A stretch of DNA of 64,000 nucleotides from Paenibacillus silvestris (GCF_009882985.1 NZ_WTUZ01000014.1:74017-138016), one strand, 5' to 3'. Counted from the first letter of the stretch, positions 32,421 to 41,260 are shown. Notes: generated by a model from the letters alone, not told the origin. Numbers and translations: made by a program.

Positions 32421-32654
32421 ATGGCTAAAGACAAAACTATGGAACCGATGACAGGCGATATTGTGGAGACAGACGGTATTTATGCCAATGAGGCAGGGCA
32501 AGAGGTTACCCTCAAACGAGGTGATGAATTTCCCGCGGATCTCGTGCTTGGCCGAACAACTTGGGAATTGCAGGGCTTTGCGGAAGAAGCCGAGATTGAT
32601 CACGAGCAGACGGAGCTTAATCCTATGCGCAAGCGCGCCGATAACCGAACCTAA
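32421..32654 (+). CDS. Small YjzC-like protein
   Basis: 77 residues, acidic, soluble. The central GIYANEAGQEVTLKRGDEFP followed by TTWEL resembles the small family around Bacillus YjzC. AGGAGG lies 8 nt before the ATG, and a good terminator follows, so it is a real single gene. No function is known to me. Confidence 0.6.
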   Translation: MAKDKTMEPMTGDIVETDGIYANEAGQEVTLKRGDEFPADLVLGRTTWELQGFAEEAEIDHEQTELNPMRKRADNRT

Positions 32655-32660
32655 TCCTAG

Positions 32661-32692
32661 AACCGGGCTGCTGGGAGGCAGCTCGGTTTTTT
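32661..32692 (+). terminator. Terminator of the small YjzC-like gene
   Basis: AACCGGGCTGC/GCAGCTCGGTT with one bulged position, followed by TTTTTT. Confidence 0.8.
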
Positions 32693-32743
32693 GCCTCAAT
32701 ATGGTATACTAAGGGGATGATACTAAGCGCTGGGGGAACAAGC

Positions 32744-33385
32744 ATGAACGGGAAACGAATAATTATTGTAACTGGCGGTACACTTGGCGATTGGGCTCTG
32801 GGCATCATTCAAGAGAACGATGTGCTGGTTGGCTCAGACCGCGGTGCCTTGTATTTGATTCAGCATGGCTATAAGCCTCATATTTCACTAGGGGATTTCG
32901 ATTCAGTAACAGCTGAAGAGTTAGACCTTATTCGTTCTTCGAGCTCTTCGTTTATCGAATGCGATCCTATTCATAAAGATTTGACGGATACAGAAATGGC
33001 CTTCAATTGGGCTCTTGCTGAGCAGCCTGATCAAATCATCCTGCTGGGTGCCCTCGGCACTCGTTTTGATCATTCCTTAGCTAATGTGCATCTGCTTCGC
33101 AAAGGAACTGAGCTTGGTATTGCCTGCTCCATTATCGACGCCAATAACCAAATTATCGTTATGAATCAAACGACTCGCATTGAACGTGGCAGCTATTCAC
33201 ACATCTCTCTGCTTCCACTTAGCTTAGAAGTTACAGGTATTACACTCCACGGCTTCGCGTATCCGCTTCATCAAGCGACGCTGGAGATTAGCCAGTCCCT
33301 CGGGATCAGTAACATACTCAAGGAACCAGAAGGTCTCATTGAGCTTCAGTCAGGCCTCCTGCTGGTTATTCAAAGCAAAGATTAA
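32744..33385 (+). CDS. thiN: Thiamine pyrophosphokinase
   Basis: 213 residues. SDRGALYLI, LGDFDS, KDLTDTEMAFNWAL and LGALGTRFDHSLANVHLL are the signature blocks of thiamine pyrophosphokinase, which makes thiamine diphosphate from thiamine and ATP. The ATG at 32744 is preferred because GGGGGAA lies 4-5 nt upstream; the in-frame ATG at 32717 lies next to a -10 like TATACT (32704). No riboswitch is visible. Confidence 0.88.
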   Translation: MNGKRIIIVTGGTLGDWALGIIQENDVLVGSDRGALYLIQHGYKPHISLGDFDSVTAEELDLIRSSSSSFIECDPIHKDLTDTEMAFNWALAEQPDQIILLGALGTRFDHSLANVHLLRKGTELGIACSIIDANNQIIVMNQTTRIERGSYSHISLLPLSLEVTGITLHGFAYPLHQATLEISQSLGISNILKEPEGLIELQSGLLLVIQSKD

Positions 33386-33494
33386 CGAGTTCTGGTATTT
33401 CCAGTAATCTCTTCTACGGATTAGGTATAATTCTCCCAACCATTGCTTACAAATAGAGTAATAGAATATTCCTCTAGAAATGGTTGGTGTGCCT

Positions 33495-34634
33495 ATGAGC
33501 TTTCGAAGAAAGGGAATTCTGTCGTATTCGATATTTATCGGGATATGCACGATCATGCTGCTGCTCTTAGTTAGCTGCCTTCCCGCCGCGAACTACGGGA
33601 CTGAGAAGGCGGCCTCCTACGTAACTTCTGCCGATGTGCAGCCTAAGCTTCCCGCTCTACAAGCGGACGAGCCCCAGGCAGAAACCGCGTCTGTTATTGC
33701 GCCTGATGTGGTGTCTGATGCGGCGCCTGATACGGTGTCTAATACTGTGCCCGATACGACGCCAGATGCGGTGCCAGACGTACCAGCTAATTCTTTGCCT
33801 AATGCTGAACCTAGTGCTGAATTTGGCCCTGATCTTAAGCAAGATTCCAGCGCAGGAGATACGCCGTTTCTTCCACTCACCGTGGACACGAATCCCGCTC
33901 CCCCTTCCGTCATCACGAGTACTTATGTCCCTATTCTTCCGCCAAAGAACACGGGCAAGACCTCGTCCAAAGTCAGTATTCCCGTACTCAACTACCACAG
34001 TGTAGCCATAGATCCAGGGAATATTGTTGTCATAACCCCAGATAAGCTGGCAGAACAAATGGCGTATTTGCATGATCATGGATACACGCCGCTCTCCCTA
34101 GAGACATTCTTTCGTCTCCTGGAAGGAAACACATCCGAGAAAGCCCCAGAGAAGCCTGTGTTGCTAACATTCGATGACGGCTATCTCGATAATTATGAGA
34201 AGGCTATGCCGATTCTGGCTAAGTACGGCTTTCCTGCCACTCTCTTTGTTTCTCCTGGCATGACGGAGCAGGACGGCTATCTCAATTGGGAGCAGATTAA
34301 GAAGATGCAAGCACGAGGCTGGGATATTCAGCCGCACGGCATGTCGCATCCTCACCTCCCCAAGCTGACGGCTGAGGAGCAAGCTTACGAAATCGTAGAA
34401 GCCAGGAAGCTCATTGAGGAGCATCTGGGTACGAAAGCTGATGTCTTCTGCTATCCATACGGTGAACGTAACAAAACGACGCTGAAGCTTCTAAAACAGC
34501 ACGAGTTTCGATTTGCTTTTACAATCGATCAAGGATTTGCAACAAACGAGCAGTCCCCTTTCCTGCTGAAAAGGCTTTTTGTTAATGGAGAGGAAGATTT
34601 ACAAGCATTCGTCAAGCTCCTTAAGCTCAAATAA
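33495..34634 (+). CDS. Polysaccharide deacetylase with a long acidic-Pro linker
   Basis: 379 residues. The N-terminal hydrophobic segment ends in LLLVSC, a possible lipobox (Cys28). Residues about 65-115 repeat PD-x-V type units (APDVV, APDTV, VPDTT, PDAVPDV) and form a stalk. The NodB domain (about 160-378) shows LNYHSV, LTFDDGY (Asp227, Asp228) and HGMSHPHLP (His281, His285). The family removes N-acetyl groups from surface polysaccharides or peptidoglycan. The start is uncertain by five codons. It is the second deacetylase in the window and of a different, PgaB/IcaB-like class. Confidence 0.82.
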   Translation: MSFRRKGILSYSIFIGICTIMLLLLVSCLPAANYGTEKAASYVTSADVQPKLPALQADEPQAETASVIAPDVVSDAAPDTVSNTVPDTTPDAVPDVPANSLPNAEPSAEFGPDLKQDSSAGDTPFLPLTVDTNPAPPSVITSTYVPILPPKNTGKTSSKVSIPVLNYHSVAIDPGNIVVITPDKLAEQMAYLHDHGYTPLSLETFFRLLEGNTSEKAPEKPVLLTFDDGYLDNYEKAMPILAKYGFPATLFVSPGMTEQDGYLNWEQIKKMQARGWDIQPHGMSHPHLPKLTAEEQAYEIVEARKLIEEHLGTKADVFCYPYGERNKTTLKLLKQHEFRFAFTIDQGFATNEQSPFLLKRLFVNGEEDLQAFVKLLKLK

Positions 34635-34716
34635 GGGGCTTTTTCTTTGTAGATGTACCGTTCAAAACTTCTTCTCTTATAGTATAATATACCTATTAAT
34701 GAAGAGGAGCATCTCC

Positions 34717-35166
34717 ATGTCGCAACCAAATCAACGCTCCAGTTTCAGGCTGCATCTCCAAATACCCTTAACCGCCCTATTCAAGATTATAGGGATCAAA
34801 AATAAAGCTATAGACACGAAGCATTCCAAAATCATGATCAAGGATATCGGTGCAGGCGGCATTCGCATGCACACGCCCTTGAATCTTCCTACCGAGATGA
34901 GCTTGCTATTGGAATTTACTTTTCAACTCTTTCATCAAGAAATGAAAATACTAGGGATCATTAAACGAAAAACGATGCTGAACCCCTCCCTCTATGAATA
35001 CGGGATTGAATTCAGCATCGCAGACAAGACGATCGAACATCAGTTGACTAGTCACTTGATTATGTTAGGTTCTCGCTTAAGGCATACCCCTGTACTGGCA
35101 AGCTGCAGCTTCTGTTCCGATGAAGATATGGAAGACATTTATTCCATGTCCTACGATATTACATAG
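34717..35166 (+). CDS. PilZ-domain protein (putative c-di-GMP receptor)
   Basis: 149 residues. RSSFRLHL near the N-terminus supplies the RxxxR of PilZ; KDIGAGGIRMHTP is the second motif with Gly where the consensus D/NxSxxG has Ser. The rest alternates strands and ends in a Cys-containing tail. PilZ proteins bind cyclic di-GMP. GAGGAG lies 7 nt before the ATG at 34717, while the longer frame to 34579 overlaps the deacetylase gene. The 3' end overlaps the convergent msrC gene by 8 nt. Confidence 0.72.
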   Translation: MSQPNQRSSFRLHLQIPLTALFKIIGIKNKAIDTKHSKIMIKDIGAGGIRMHTPLNLPTEMSLLLEFTFQLFHQEMKILGIIKRKTMLNPSLYEYGIEFSIADKTIEHQLTSHLIMLGSRLRHTPVLASCSFCSDEDMEDIYSMSYDIT

Positions 35167-35650
35167 CAGCAGCTAGAGCCTGCACGAACTGCTCCAAATA
35201 ACGCTGATCGAGTTCATCAAAACGATTGAGACTAGGGCTATCGATATCCAGCACACCGATCAACTCATCCCCGTGAAGGATAGGAACGACAATTTCCGAT
35301 TGTGAAGCGGCATCGCAGGCGATATGGCCCGGGAACGCATGAACGTCCGGTACAAGCACCGTTTCCCGAAGCTGGGCAGACGTACCGCATACTCCCTTAC
35401 CTAGCGGAATCCGCACGCATGCCGGCAATCCTTGGAAAGGCCCCAGAACGAGCTCTTCCTTCTCTTGCGTCTTGTCCATCAGGTAGAAACCTACCCAATT
35501 TACATCTGTCAAAAACTGTCCGAGCAGCGACGCTGCATTCGCCAAGTTGGCAATTCGGTTCGGTTCATCATGTATCAATGCTTGAACCTGCTGAATCAGC
35601 AAGGTATAATTCTCTTCTCTTGTTCCTTCGTAACCTGACTTCGCAAACAT
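35159..35650 (-). CDS. msrC: Free methionine-(R)-sulfoxide reductase (GAF type)
   Basis: 163 residues forming one GAF domain. The three conserved cysteines are present: LPACVRIPLGKGVCG supplies two and HIACDAASQSEIVVPI the third. ELIGVLDIDSPSLNRFD closes the domain. The enzyme reduces free methionine-R-sulfoxide with thioredoxin as donor. The ATG at 35650 follows AAGGA at 9 nt; the codon before it is GTG and less likely. It is a single gene, convergent with and overlapping the PilZ gene. Confidence 0.87.
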   Translation of the reverse strand: MFAKSGYEGTREENYTLLIQQVQALIHDEPNRIANLANAASLLGQFLTDVNWVGFYLMDKTQEKEELVLGPFQGLPACVRIPLGKGVCGTSAQLRETVLVPDVHAFPGHIACDAASQSEIVVPILHGDELIGVLDIDSPSLNRFDELDQRYLEQFVQALAAAM

Positions 35651-35812
35651 CACCCATCATCCTTCTTCCCCTTAACATGCTTACTCTCTCATCATACCAA
35701 AAAGTGTACATGACCGCCAAAGGATAAGATTTACTTCACCTTCTGCCCTCGTGTGCCCACATCTATTCAAGTGGACTAGAGCTCCTCTCCGATGAACACG
35801 ACGCTCATCGAT

Positions 35813-35856
35813 CAAAAAAGGACAGCCGGCATCCGCGAGATGCTGGCTGTCCTTTT
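35813..35856 (-). terminator. Terminator of araD
   Basis: GGACAGCCGGCATC/GATGCTGGCTGTCC, 14 bp with one mismatch, 5-nt loop and T tracts on both sides. Confidence 0.9.
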
Positions 35857-35857
35857 T

Positions 35858-36547
35858 TTATTTTTGCCCGTAATACGCGTTAACTCCGTGTTTCCTCAGG
35901 AAGTGCCGATCCAGCAGCGTTTGATCCATAGGCTGGATCGCCGGGTTCAACTGGAAGGTGCGATAAGCGATCTTCGCCACCTCTTCGAGCACAACCGCGT
36001 TATGCACCGCATTGTGCGGGTCCTTCCCCCAACTGAACGGGGCATGGCAGTTCACCAGCACACCCGGCACCATCGCCGGGTCGAGATCTTGGAACGTCTC
36101 GATGATGACGTTGCCCGTCTCCAGCTCGTAGGCTCCGTTGATCTCAGCCTCCGTCATAAGACGTGTGCAGGGGACTTCCCCATAGAAGTAGTCCGCATGA
36201 GTTGTCCCCAGCGCAGGGATGCCTCTCCCGGCTTGCGCCCAGCTTGTCGCCCATGGCGAATGCGTGTGGACAATCCCGCCAATGGCCGGGAATGCCCGGT
36301 ATAGCGCCAAATGGGTTGGCGTGTCTGAGGAAGGCTTCAGCGTGCCTTCAACAATTCGCCCTTCCAGATCAACGACAACAAGATCTTCGGCCTTCAGGTC
36401 CTCGTAAGGCACACCGCTAGGCTTGATCACGACAAGCCCTTGCTCCCGGTCAATCCCACTGACATTGCCCCACGTAAATGTGACGAGCCGATATTTCGGC
36501 AAATCCAAATTCGCTTCCAGTACCGCTTGTTTTAAACTCTCCAGCAC
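35858..36547 (-). CDS. araD: L-ribulose-5-phosphate 4-epimerase
   Basis: 229 residues, full length. [24 protein letters not shown], and the zinc ligands in [17 protein letters not shown] plus [11 protein letters not shown] are diagnostic. The enzyme converts L-ribulose 5-phosphate to D-xylulose 5-phosphate, the last step of L-arabinose catabolism. No other ara gene is in the window. Upstream lie AraR-type operators, so arabinose induction is likely. Confidence 0.92.
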   Translation of the reverse strand: MLESLKQAVLEANLDLPKYRLVTFTWGNVSGIDREQGLVVIKPSGVPYEDLKAEDLVVVDLEGRIVEGTLKPSSDTPTHLALYRAFPAIGGIVHTHSPWATSWAQAGRGIPALGTTHADYFYGEVPCTRLMTEAEINGAYELETGNVIIETFQDLDPAMVPGVLVNCHAPFSWGKDPHNAVHNAVVLEEVAKIAYRTFQLNPAIQPMDQTLLDRHFLRKHGVNAYYGQK

Positions 36548-36570
36548 GTGTACTCAACACCTTCCAAAGG

Positions 36571-36664
36571 AATGTACGTATAATATATGATTATACACTT
36601 GTACGTACATGTTATCTAGATAGTGCGGATATAAAGTTTGAGGCGTACAACTTGTATGTACACC
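36571..36664. promoter_or_regulatory. Three AraR-type operators in the araD promoter
   Basis: Centres of dyad lie at AATGTACGTATAAT (36571-36584), ACTTGTACGTACATGT (36597-36612) and ACTTGTATGTACACC (36650-36664). The middle one fits the TTGTACGTACA core known for AraR in Bacillus. Distances between centres are about 27 and 53 bp, close to multiples of a helical turn times five. Between operators are candidate -10 boxes (TATAAT). Confidence 0.75.
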
Positions 36665-36687
36665 TCATTGTTTTATGCCGTTAATGA

Positions 36688-37917
36688 TTAAGCATGTATG
36701 ATTGAGAAAATAATGGTTTTGCCATCCGGCTCAAGCCGCGTTTCTACGGAGAAGTTACCTATTTGCTTCGTCGTTGTCTCCAATACCCCCTTCGCTGCAG
36801 CCCGCTCACACGCATCCGTGAAATGGCGGTAGAAGATATCCGCATCATAGCCAAAAAGGAAATCCGTAAACTTGCGAATGCTCTCCATATTACGGGCTAG
36901 AGTTCCATCCTCAAGGCGAACCGTTACGCCATAAGTCAGAAATTGAGGATCAAGCCACAGCGAAGCTTCATTGCTATTCCGCACCCCAGTCGTCGCCCCG
37001 TTCACGGCAAGTGCTTTGGCATCCGCATCCCGGAACAGGCGAAGCGTTGTTTCTTCCAAATCGTAGTTCGTCCCGCGCAGCTTGCCTGCGTCTTCCATCA
37101 CGCTATAGGCATCCAGCATGCGCTGATCAGGGAATATCAGTTTTTTATAGCTGCCATCCTTGGTTGGAACGACTTTGATGAAAGCGTCACCTTCGTTCTT
37201 CACACTGATTCGCTTGGACTTCGTCTGCAATCGAGTAATGATCTGTAAGGCTTCCGCACGGGTAACATCTCGACCCACACCAAAATACCCATTCGGGTAC
37301 CCTTCCATAATCCCCTTCGTCATCGCTTCGCCAATAAATTTCTGCTGCCTGGTGGTCGCACTTTGCAGATCACCGAACTGGGAAGCCGCTTTGAGGCTGT
37401 ATACCTCATCTTCCAAGTACTCGGTTTCTTTCAGCAGGTAATACAATATCTCCGCTACGTCCTCGCGTTTTAGCTTCGCTTTATAATCCGTGAATTGTCC
37501 CTTACTGATGAAATGAAGATCGCTGGCCAGATCCAGGTACGGCTTCGCCCAATACCCAACCGTGCTTGGCTTGAACGTGAAATCCCGGTAATCCTGCTTC
37601 AAAATGCTCTGATTGCCCGCGCTCAATGCTTGCAGGAAGCTTGTTTTCCAATTGCGCTCGCCATTCGGAAACTTGTCTGTGAAGGCAAGTAAAACGATTT
37701 TCACAAACTGGTCAGCTGTCACTGCATCATCTGGTCGAAACGTCCCATCCGGGAACCCGTCCAGCAGCCCCTGCTGAGCCATCTGGGTTATTGTCTGCTC
37801 TGCCCAGTGACCTCGTACGTCTGACAGACCAGCCGCTTCACTCTTTGTTTGTCCAACCCCTATCGTCATTACACAGCAAACCACTGCTATGGCTATCCAT
37901 TTATTCAACTGCCCCAT
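36688..37917 (-). CDS. S-layer homology domain protein
   Basis: 409 residues. The signal peptide ends near SEAAG. SLH repeats start at GLSDVRGHWAEQTITQMAQQ (about 30-90) and recur in weaker form around KPSTVGYWAKPYLDLAS and FGDLQSATTRQQKFIGEAMT. The C-terminal 170 residues have a charged mixed alpha/beta domain (VRLEDGTLARNMESIRKFTD, VETRLEPDGKTIIFSII) with no recognised family. It is probably wall-bound. Function unknown. Confidence 0.8.
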   Translation of the reverse strand: MGQLNKWIAIAVVCCVMTIGVGQTKSEAAGLSDVRGHWAEQTITQMAQQGLLDGFPDGTFRPDDAVTADQFVKIVLLAFTDKFPNGERNWKTSFLQALSAGNQSILKQDYRDFTFKPSTVGYWAKPYLDLASDLHFISKGQFTDYKAKLKREDVAEILYYLLKETEYLEDEVYSLKAASQFGDLQSATTRQQKFIGEAMTKGIMEGYPNGYFGVGRDVTRAEALQIITRLQTKSKRISVKNEGDAFIKVVPTKDGSYKKLIFPDQRMLDAYSVMEDAGKLRGTNYDLEETTLRLFRDADAKALAVNGATTGVRNSNEASLWLDPQFLTYGVTVRLEDGTLARNMESIRKFTDFLFGYDADIFYRHFTDACERAAAKGVLETTTKQIGNFSVETRLEPDGKTIIFSIIHA

Positions 37918-38162
37918 GTTAAGATTCTCCGCCCTCTACAAATTTTTGATACCAACTTGTACCATCCTCTAGGATAAGGCTTCTATTAATCTTTGAGAAT
38001 AGCCTTAAAGCCCAGTAAGAGAGGCGTGCCAAGCACTACCAGGCGTGGGTCTATAGCCGCAGGGCCTAGTTTAGATATTAGAAGCTGACTACGTCTTTCT
38101 GCGTATCAAAAAGGACCATATCGTCTACATACGTAGAAAATATAGTCCTGCTTTTCCAACAC
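37918..38162. other. 245-bp intergenic region upstream of the SLH gene
   Basis: It contains a mix of short dyads (GGCGTG/CACGCC, AAGGC/GCCTT) on either strand that could be a structured leader. I could not match it to a riboswitch class. The terminator of the next gene lies at 38108-38152. Confidence 0.3.
38108..38152 (-). terminator. Terminator of the 38163-38612 gene
   Basis: AGGACCATAT/ATATAGTCCT with an inner CTAC/GTAG pair. On the minus strand TTTTTGAT follows. Confidence 0.65.
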
Positions 38163-38612
38163 TTAGCCTAACTTTCTGCCAGCGCCTACGGTTTTCATTG
38201 AGTTATAGTATCGCAGCCAATCCGTTATGTATAACATTTTCGTTAGGAAGTCCGGTGCATTTCCTTGCAGGTAAGCGTATTTCTCCTGCTGCAGCAGCTG
38301 ATGCATCTCGAAGCTTTTCTGAAATATCGCTTTCACAAAGGCCTCTTCTGTTTGGGGTTTGTGAAGATCCGTTCCCCGAGAAAGCTCAATCTCCTCGAAA
38401 ATCACACCTCTATAGTAAGGATGCACATTGACCTGTCGCCCCATATCTACGTAAGCAAGACCTGTATATTCAAAAGGCAGCCAAATTAAATTCGTCTTCT
38501 TATCTTCCAATTTAACGGTATACACCAAGCCCATATTCAAAGCAATTGGCTGAGGGTAATTGTTAATGACGCCGGAACGCAGGTGATCCATGACATGCTC
38601 AACGAAATTCAT
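38163..38612 (-). CDS. Hypothetical protein
   Basis: 149 residues, soluble, with several Tyr/His-rich helices (NPYYRGVIFEEIELSRG-like, FEMHQLLQQEKYAYLQGNAP, FLTKMLYITDWLRYYNSM). GAGAGG lies 9 nt before the ATG at 38612, six codons inside the longest frame. It is transcribed alone, with a terminator. No family recognised. Confidence 0.55.
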   Translation of the reverse strand: MNFVEHVMDHLRSGVINNYPQPIALNMGLVYTVKLEDKKTNLIWLPFEYTGLAYVDMGRQVNVHPYYRGVIFEEIELSRGTDLHKPQTEEAFVKAIFQKSFEMHQLLQQEKYAYLQGNAPDFLTKMLYITDWLRYYNSMKTVGAGRKLG

Positions 38613-38833
38613 CGTGTTCTTCCTCTCCAAAGGACCTGATTTACATGCAGTATCCTTCCTACATATTGCGTGCTAATACCTTATATTGTCAAGGCTGCTA
38701 TTCACGTTCGGCCTACTATTTGCACAAAAAATTCCAATCCTTGTGATACTAGTCCAAACACATAATGAAGTGAAGAGGACGGACAGCTAAATCCATTGAA
38801 ATTGGCTTTGCCAGCGCAACAGCCTGCAGTGTC

Positions 38834-39106
38834 TTGGGGATCAGTCTAGGCTTCATCTTAGAATGGGGTCCAATTATTTGGGGACTTATCTACGGTTTTG
38901 GCGGCTTCCTGCTTGGGTTCAGTATCGGATTCCTCATTAAATCCAAACACAGCCTCCCCCATCAAAAGCATAAGCTTCCCGAAGTAACCGTCCTTGTACA
39001 GTATCTGAATGAAGAAGAAGCGACTCTCATTCATGAAACTTTTTGGCGTTACAAAGCGATTACAGTAGGTAAAATCGAGCACCAACTCGCTGATTCCACC
39101 CGTTAA
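38834..39106 (+). CDS. Small membrane protein, start uncertain
   Basis: At least 90 residues from a TTG at 38834. It has two membrane helices (ILEWGPIIWGLIYGFGGFLL and GFSIGFLIKS) and a basic-to-acidic cytoplasmic tail. In frame upstream, codons from about 38786 read AKSIEIGFASATACSVLG, which completes a first helix. No ATG, GTG or TTG begins that extension; an ATT at 38795 is the only near-cognate codon. The ribosome site is also unclear. Either a rare start is used or the first codons are damaged. Confidence 0.5.
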   Translation: MGISLGFILEWGPIIWGLIYGFGGFLLGFSIGFLIKSKHSLPHQKHKLPEVTVLVQYLNEEEATLIHETFWRYKAITVGKIEHQLADSTR

Positions 39107-39325
39107 GCGGCTGAACAACACGTTGGAACACTTCAGCCGTCTCAGCGGGATGAACGACGCGTCTTTTCTATATAAAGGGATCATTCTCTTCCCCTGCAGA
39201 AATCTCCTCTAGATTCCGACCTATCTCTTTCTCCAAATTCAACTTCATTCTCCGACTCTTGCGGCAATATCCTTGCGAATGATATAAGTATGGAATTGTT
39301 CCGTAAAATATTTTGGGCGTTTTGC

Positions 39326-39353
39326 GAACTTTTTCTAACCTGCAAGCGTCTAA
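39326..39353 (+). promoter_or_regulatory. ECF-type promoter of the sigma factor gene
   Basis: GAACTTTTT (39326-39334) and CGTCTAA (39347-39353) with 17 bp between AAC and CGTC. This matches extracytoplasmic-function promoters of Bacillus-type bacteria and lies 18 nt before the sigma start, so it is probably autoregulated. Confidence 0.6.
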
Positions 39354-39370
39354 TTCAGAGAGGTGAGAGA

Positions 39371-39937
39371 ATGGAGACGACCGGTGTCCATGTATTTGAG
39401 TATTTAAAGTACGTATCTGAAACGACGGATCAAAAAGTTATTCTTCGTAATTTGATGGAGACCTATGGAAACGACGTATGGAATTACGCTTTCAGCATTT
39501 GCCGCAACTCAGATTTAGCTGATGATATTGCCCAAGATGCCTTCCTAAAAGTTTATCGCAATCTTACTACATTCCGCGGCGAGGCTTCGGTTAAAACCTG
39601 GCTTCTTACTATTACACGCAATACGACTTATGACTATTTACGCAAAGCTTTCTGGCGCAAAGTTACCCTTGTTGGCTTCATTCAATCAGCAGGTACATCG
39701 AACTCCGCCGAAACAGAAGCAATGGAGAAATTATACGCTAGCGATATTTGGAAAAAGGTCATTTCCCTGCCACCGAAATATCGGGAAATTCTTATTCTGC
39801 ATGCCCACTATCAGCTTTCAACGAAAGAAATGGCGTCTATTCTTAATATTTCGGAGGGAACCGTTAAATCACGGCTTCATCACGCCAGACTCAAGGTGGT
39901 CAAATTGAAGGAGCGTGAGGCTCTTGAACAATCCTGA
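39371..39937 (+). CDS. ECF-subfamily RNA polymerase sigma factor
   Basis: 188 residues. Region 2 shows NDVWNYAFSICRNSDLADDI, AQDAFLKVYRNLTTFRGEAS and VKTWLLTITRNTTYDYLRK; region 4 shows LPPKYREILILHA and MASILNISEGTVKSRLHHAR. GAGGTG lies 5 nt before the ATG at 39371. An ECF promoter precedes it and a membrane anti-sigma gene overlaps its end, the classic autoregulated pair. Confidence 0.9.
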   Translation: METTGVHVFEYLKYVSETTDQKVILRNLMETYGNDVWNYAFSICRNSDLADDIAQDAFLKVYRNLTTFRGEASVKTWLLTITRNTTYDYLRKAFWRKVTLVGFIQSAGTSNSAETEAMEKLYASDIWKKVISLPPKYREILILHAHYQLSTKEMASILNISEGTVKSRLHHARLKVVKLKEREALEQS

Positions 39938-41213
39938 TCCGGATGATTTACGCAAGCAATTGGAATCAGGACCGCTTGAGCGACCCGGCTTTACTTCCAA
40001 GCTTCAGCGTGATATTGAAGAAGCGGTTGAGCGCAAAGAACGAACGAAGCCACGGATCAAACCTGTGCTTTGCTTCGCAGGCGTCGGTGCAATCGCGGTC
40101 GCAATCTTGCTTTTCCCTTGGAATACGCTACATACCCAAAGTGATGCCGCACCTGCGACAGATGCAGCAGTCACAGCAACAGCAGCGTCCATAGGCCTCT
40201 CTCCTGCGCCGATTACCACGGCTCTGCTGATTGGCTTAAGGACGGAGCACGAACCTGCCAGCGAGCCTGGACGCTCACTGAAACCCATGCGCTATAGTAC
40301 CTATCGCACGATGCTGATCGCACCTGTTCGCGGGCAGCTCCAGAAAACGTCCGAAGGCACAGGAATTCTGATGCCGTATAAGCAAAACTTCTGGAAGATT
40401 GATTCGCTGGTCCATCGAACCAAAACGGATGAATTCCACTATTTATCCGCCCATTTGGCCGATCAGCCTGTGAAACCGGAAGCTTTCCCTGATCAGGAAA
40501 ACGAGCAGCTCAATCGAACAGAAACCCTGCTGTTTGCAGGGAATCAATATGTGTCTATTGCCGAGTCGGAACAGACTTTGCGAGGCAGCGCGCCTTACCA
40601 AGCGGATCGCATCTGGGTCCGAACGCTGCCGCAATTAAAAGAAGGTCACACCATCGAGTTCTACAACAAGCCGGTGGACAAGAATCATGTGTCCATCGCC
40701 GATGTCTACGGCACCAACACGAATATCAGCGGCGTGCTTGGAAGTATATCCAGCAGTTTGCGCGGCGAGGTGTCTGGCCAAAGCTGGACGGTTCAGCGCG
40801 AACCCGGCCACTGGGTTGGCAAGGTCGCTGAAACACCGCGTGCGACGGCCGCTGCGGCAGCACCAGACAGCTATGCGCTGCATGACTTCCCGCGAGAGCT
40901 GCCCGATAAAGTCGTCAACCACGACGATCTATGCTGCAACTGGAACGGGATTCAGTCCTCCTGGCCGCAAGCGACCGACGCTCTGACTTCTCCGATGAAC
41001 GATATGCTCGTCATCTTTGAGGACAGCAAGCTCAAATTCTATCCTTACGGTCAGGCACCAGGCAATGATCCGCAACTTATGCTGGATCTGCTCCCCGGCG
41101 AGCAGCTTGTTATGGCGCAATGGGCCACAGATCATTATGTCGAGGAATGGATCGATAAGGTTGGCCAATATTTGGAACCAGAGATGGATAGACGTGTGCA
41201 GTCGATTGATTAA
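39924..41213 (+). CDS. Membrane anti-sigma factor with a large external domain
   Basis: 429 residues. The cytoplasmic N-terminus (about 45 residues, DPDDLRKQLESGPL) precedes one membrane helix (VLCFAGVGAIAVAILLFPW). The remaining 360 residues are extracellular and contain a repeated Pro/Ala stretch but no domain I recognise. A TTG start at 39924 is preferred: AAGGAG lies 10 nt upstream, while the GTG at 39915 is only 1 nt from it. It overlaps the sigma gene by 14 nt. It probably holds the sigma factor until an envelope signal arrives. Confidence 0.75.
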   Translation: MNNPDPDDLRKQLESGPLERPGFTSKLQRDIEEAVERKERTKPRIKPVLCFAGVGAIAVAILLFPWNTLHTQSDAAPATDAAVTATAASIGLSPAPITTALLIGLRTEHEPASEPGRSLKPMRYSTYRTMLIAPVRGQLQKTSEGTGILMPYKQNFWKIDSLVHRTKTDEFHYLSAHLADQPVKPEAFPDQENEQLNRTETLLFAGNQYVSIAESEQTLRGSAPYQADRIWVRTLPQLKEGHTIEFYNKPVDKNHVSIADVYGTNTNISGVLGSISSSLRGEVSGQSWTVQREPGHWVGKVAETPRATAAAAAPDSYALHDFPRELPDKVVNHDDLCCNWNGIQSSWPQATDALTSPMNDMLVIFEDSKLKFYPYGQAPGNDPQLMLDLLPGEQLVMAQWATDHYVEEWIDKVGQYLEPEMDRRVQSID

Positions 41214-41221
41214 ATAGAATA

Positions 41222-41260
41222 AGGGTCCATTCTCCAGTTTGCTGGGAATGGACCTTTTTT
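41222..41260 (+). terminator. Terminator of the ECF operon
   Basis: AGGGTCCATTC/GAATGGACCTT-type stem with inner CCAG/CTGG and a run of eight T. Confidence 0.85.

Noticed and set aside
32693..32743. TPP riboswitch before thiN
   Set aside because: The gap is too short and has no CTGAGA or ACCTGAT motif.
39108..39139. Terminator after the small membrane gene
   Set aside because: CGGCTGAA/TTCAGCCG can pair, but there is no T tract, so it is not listed as a terminator.
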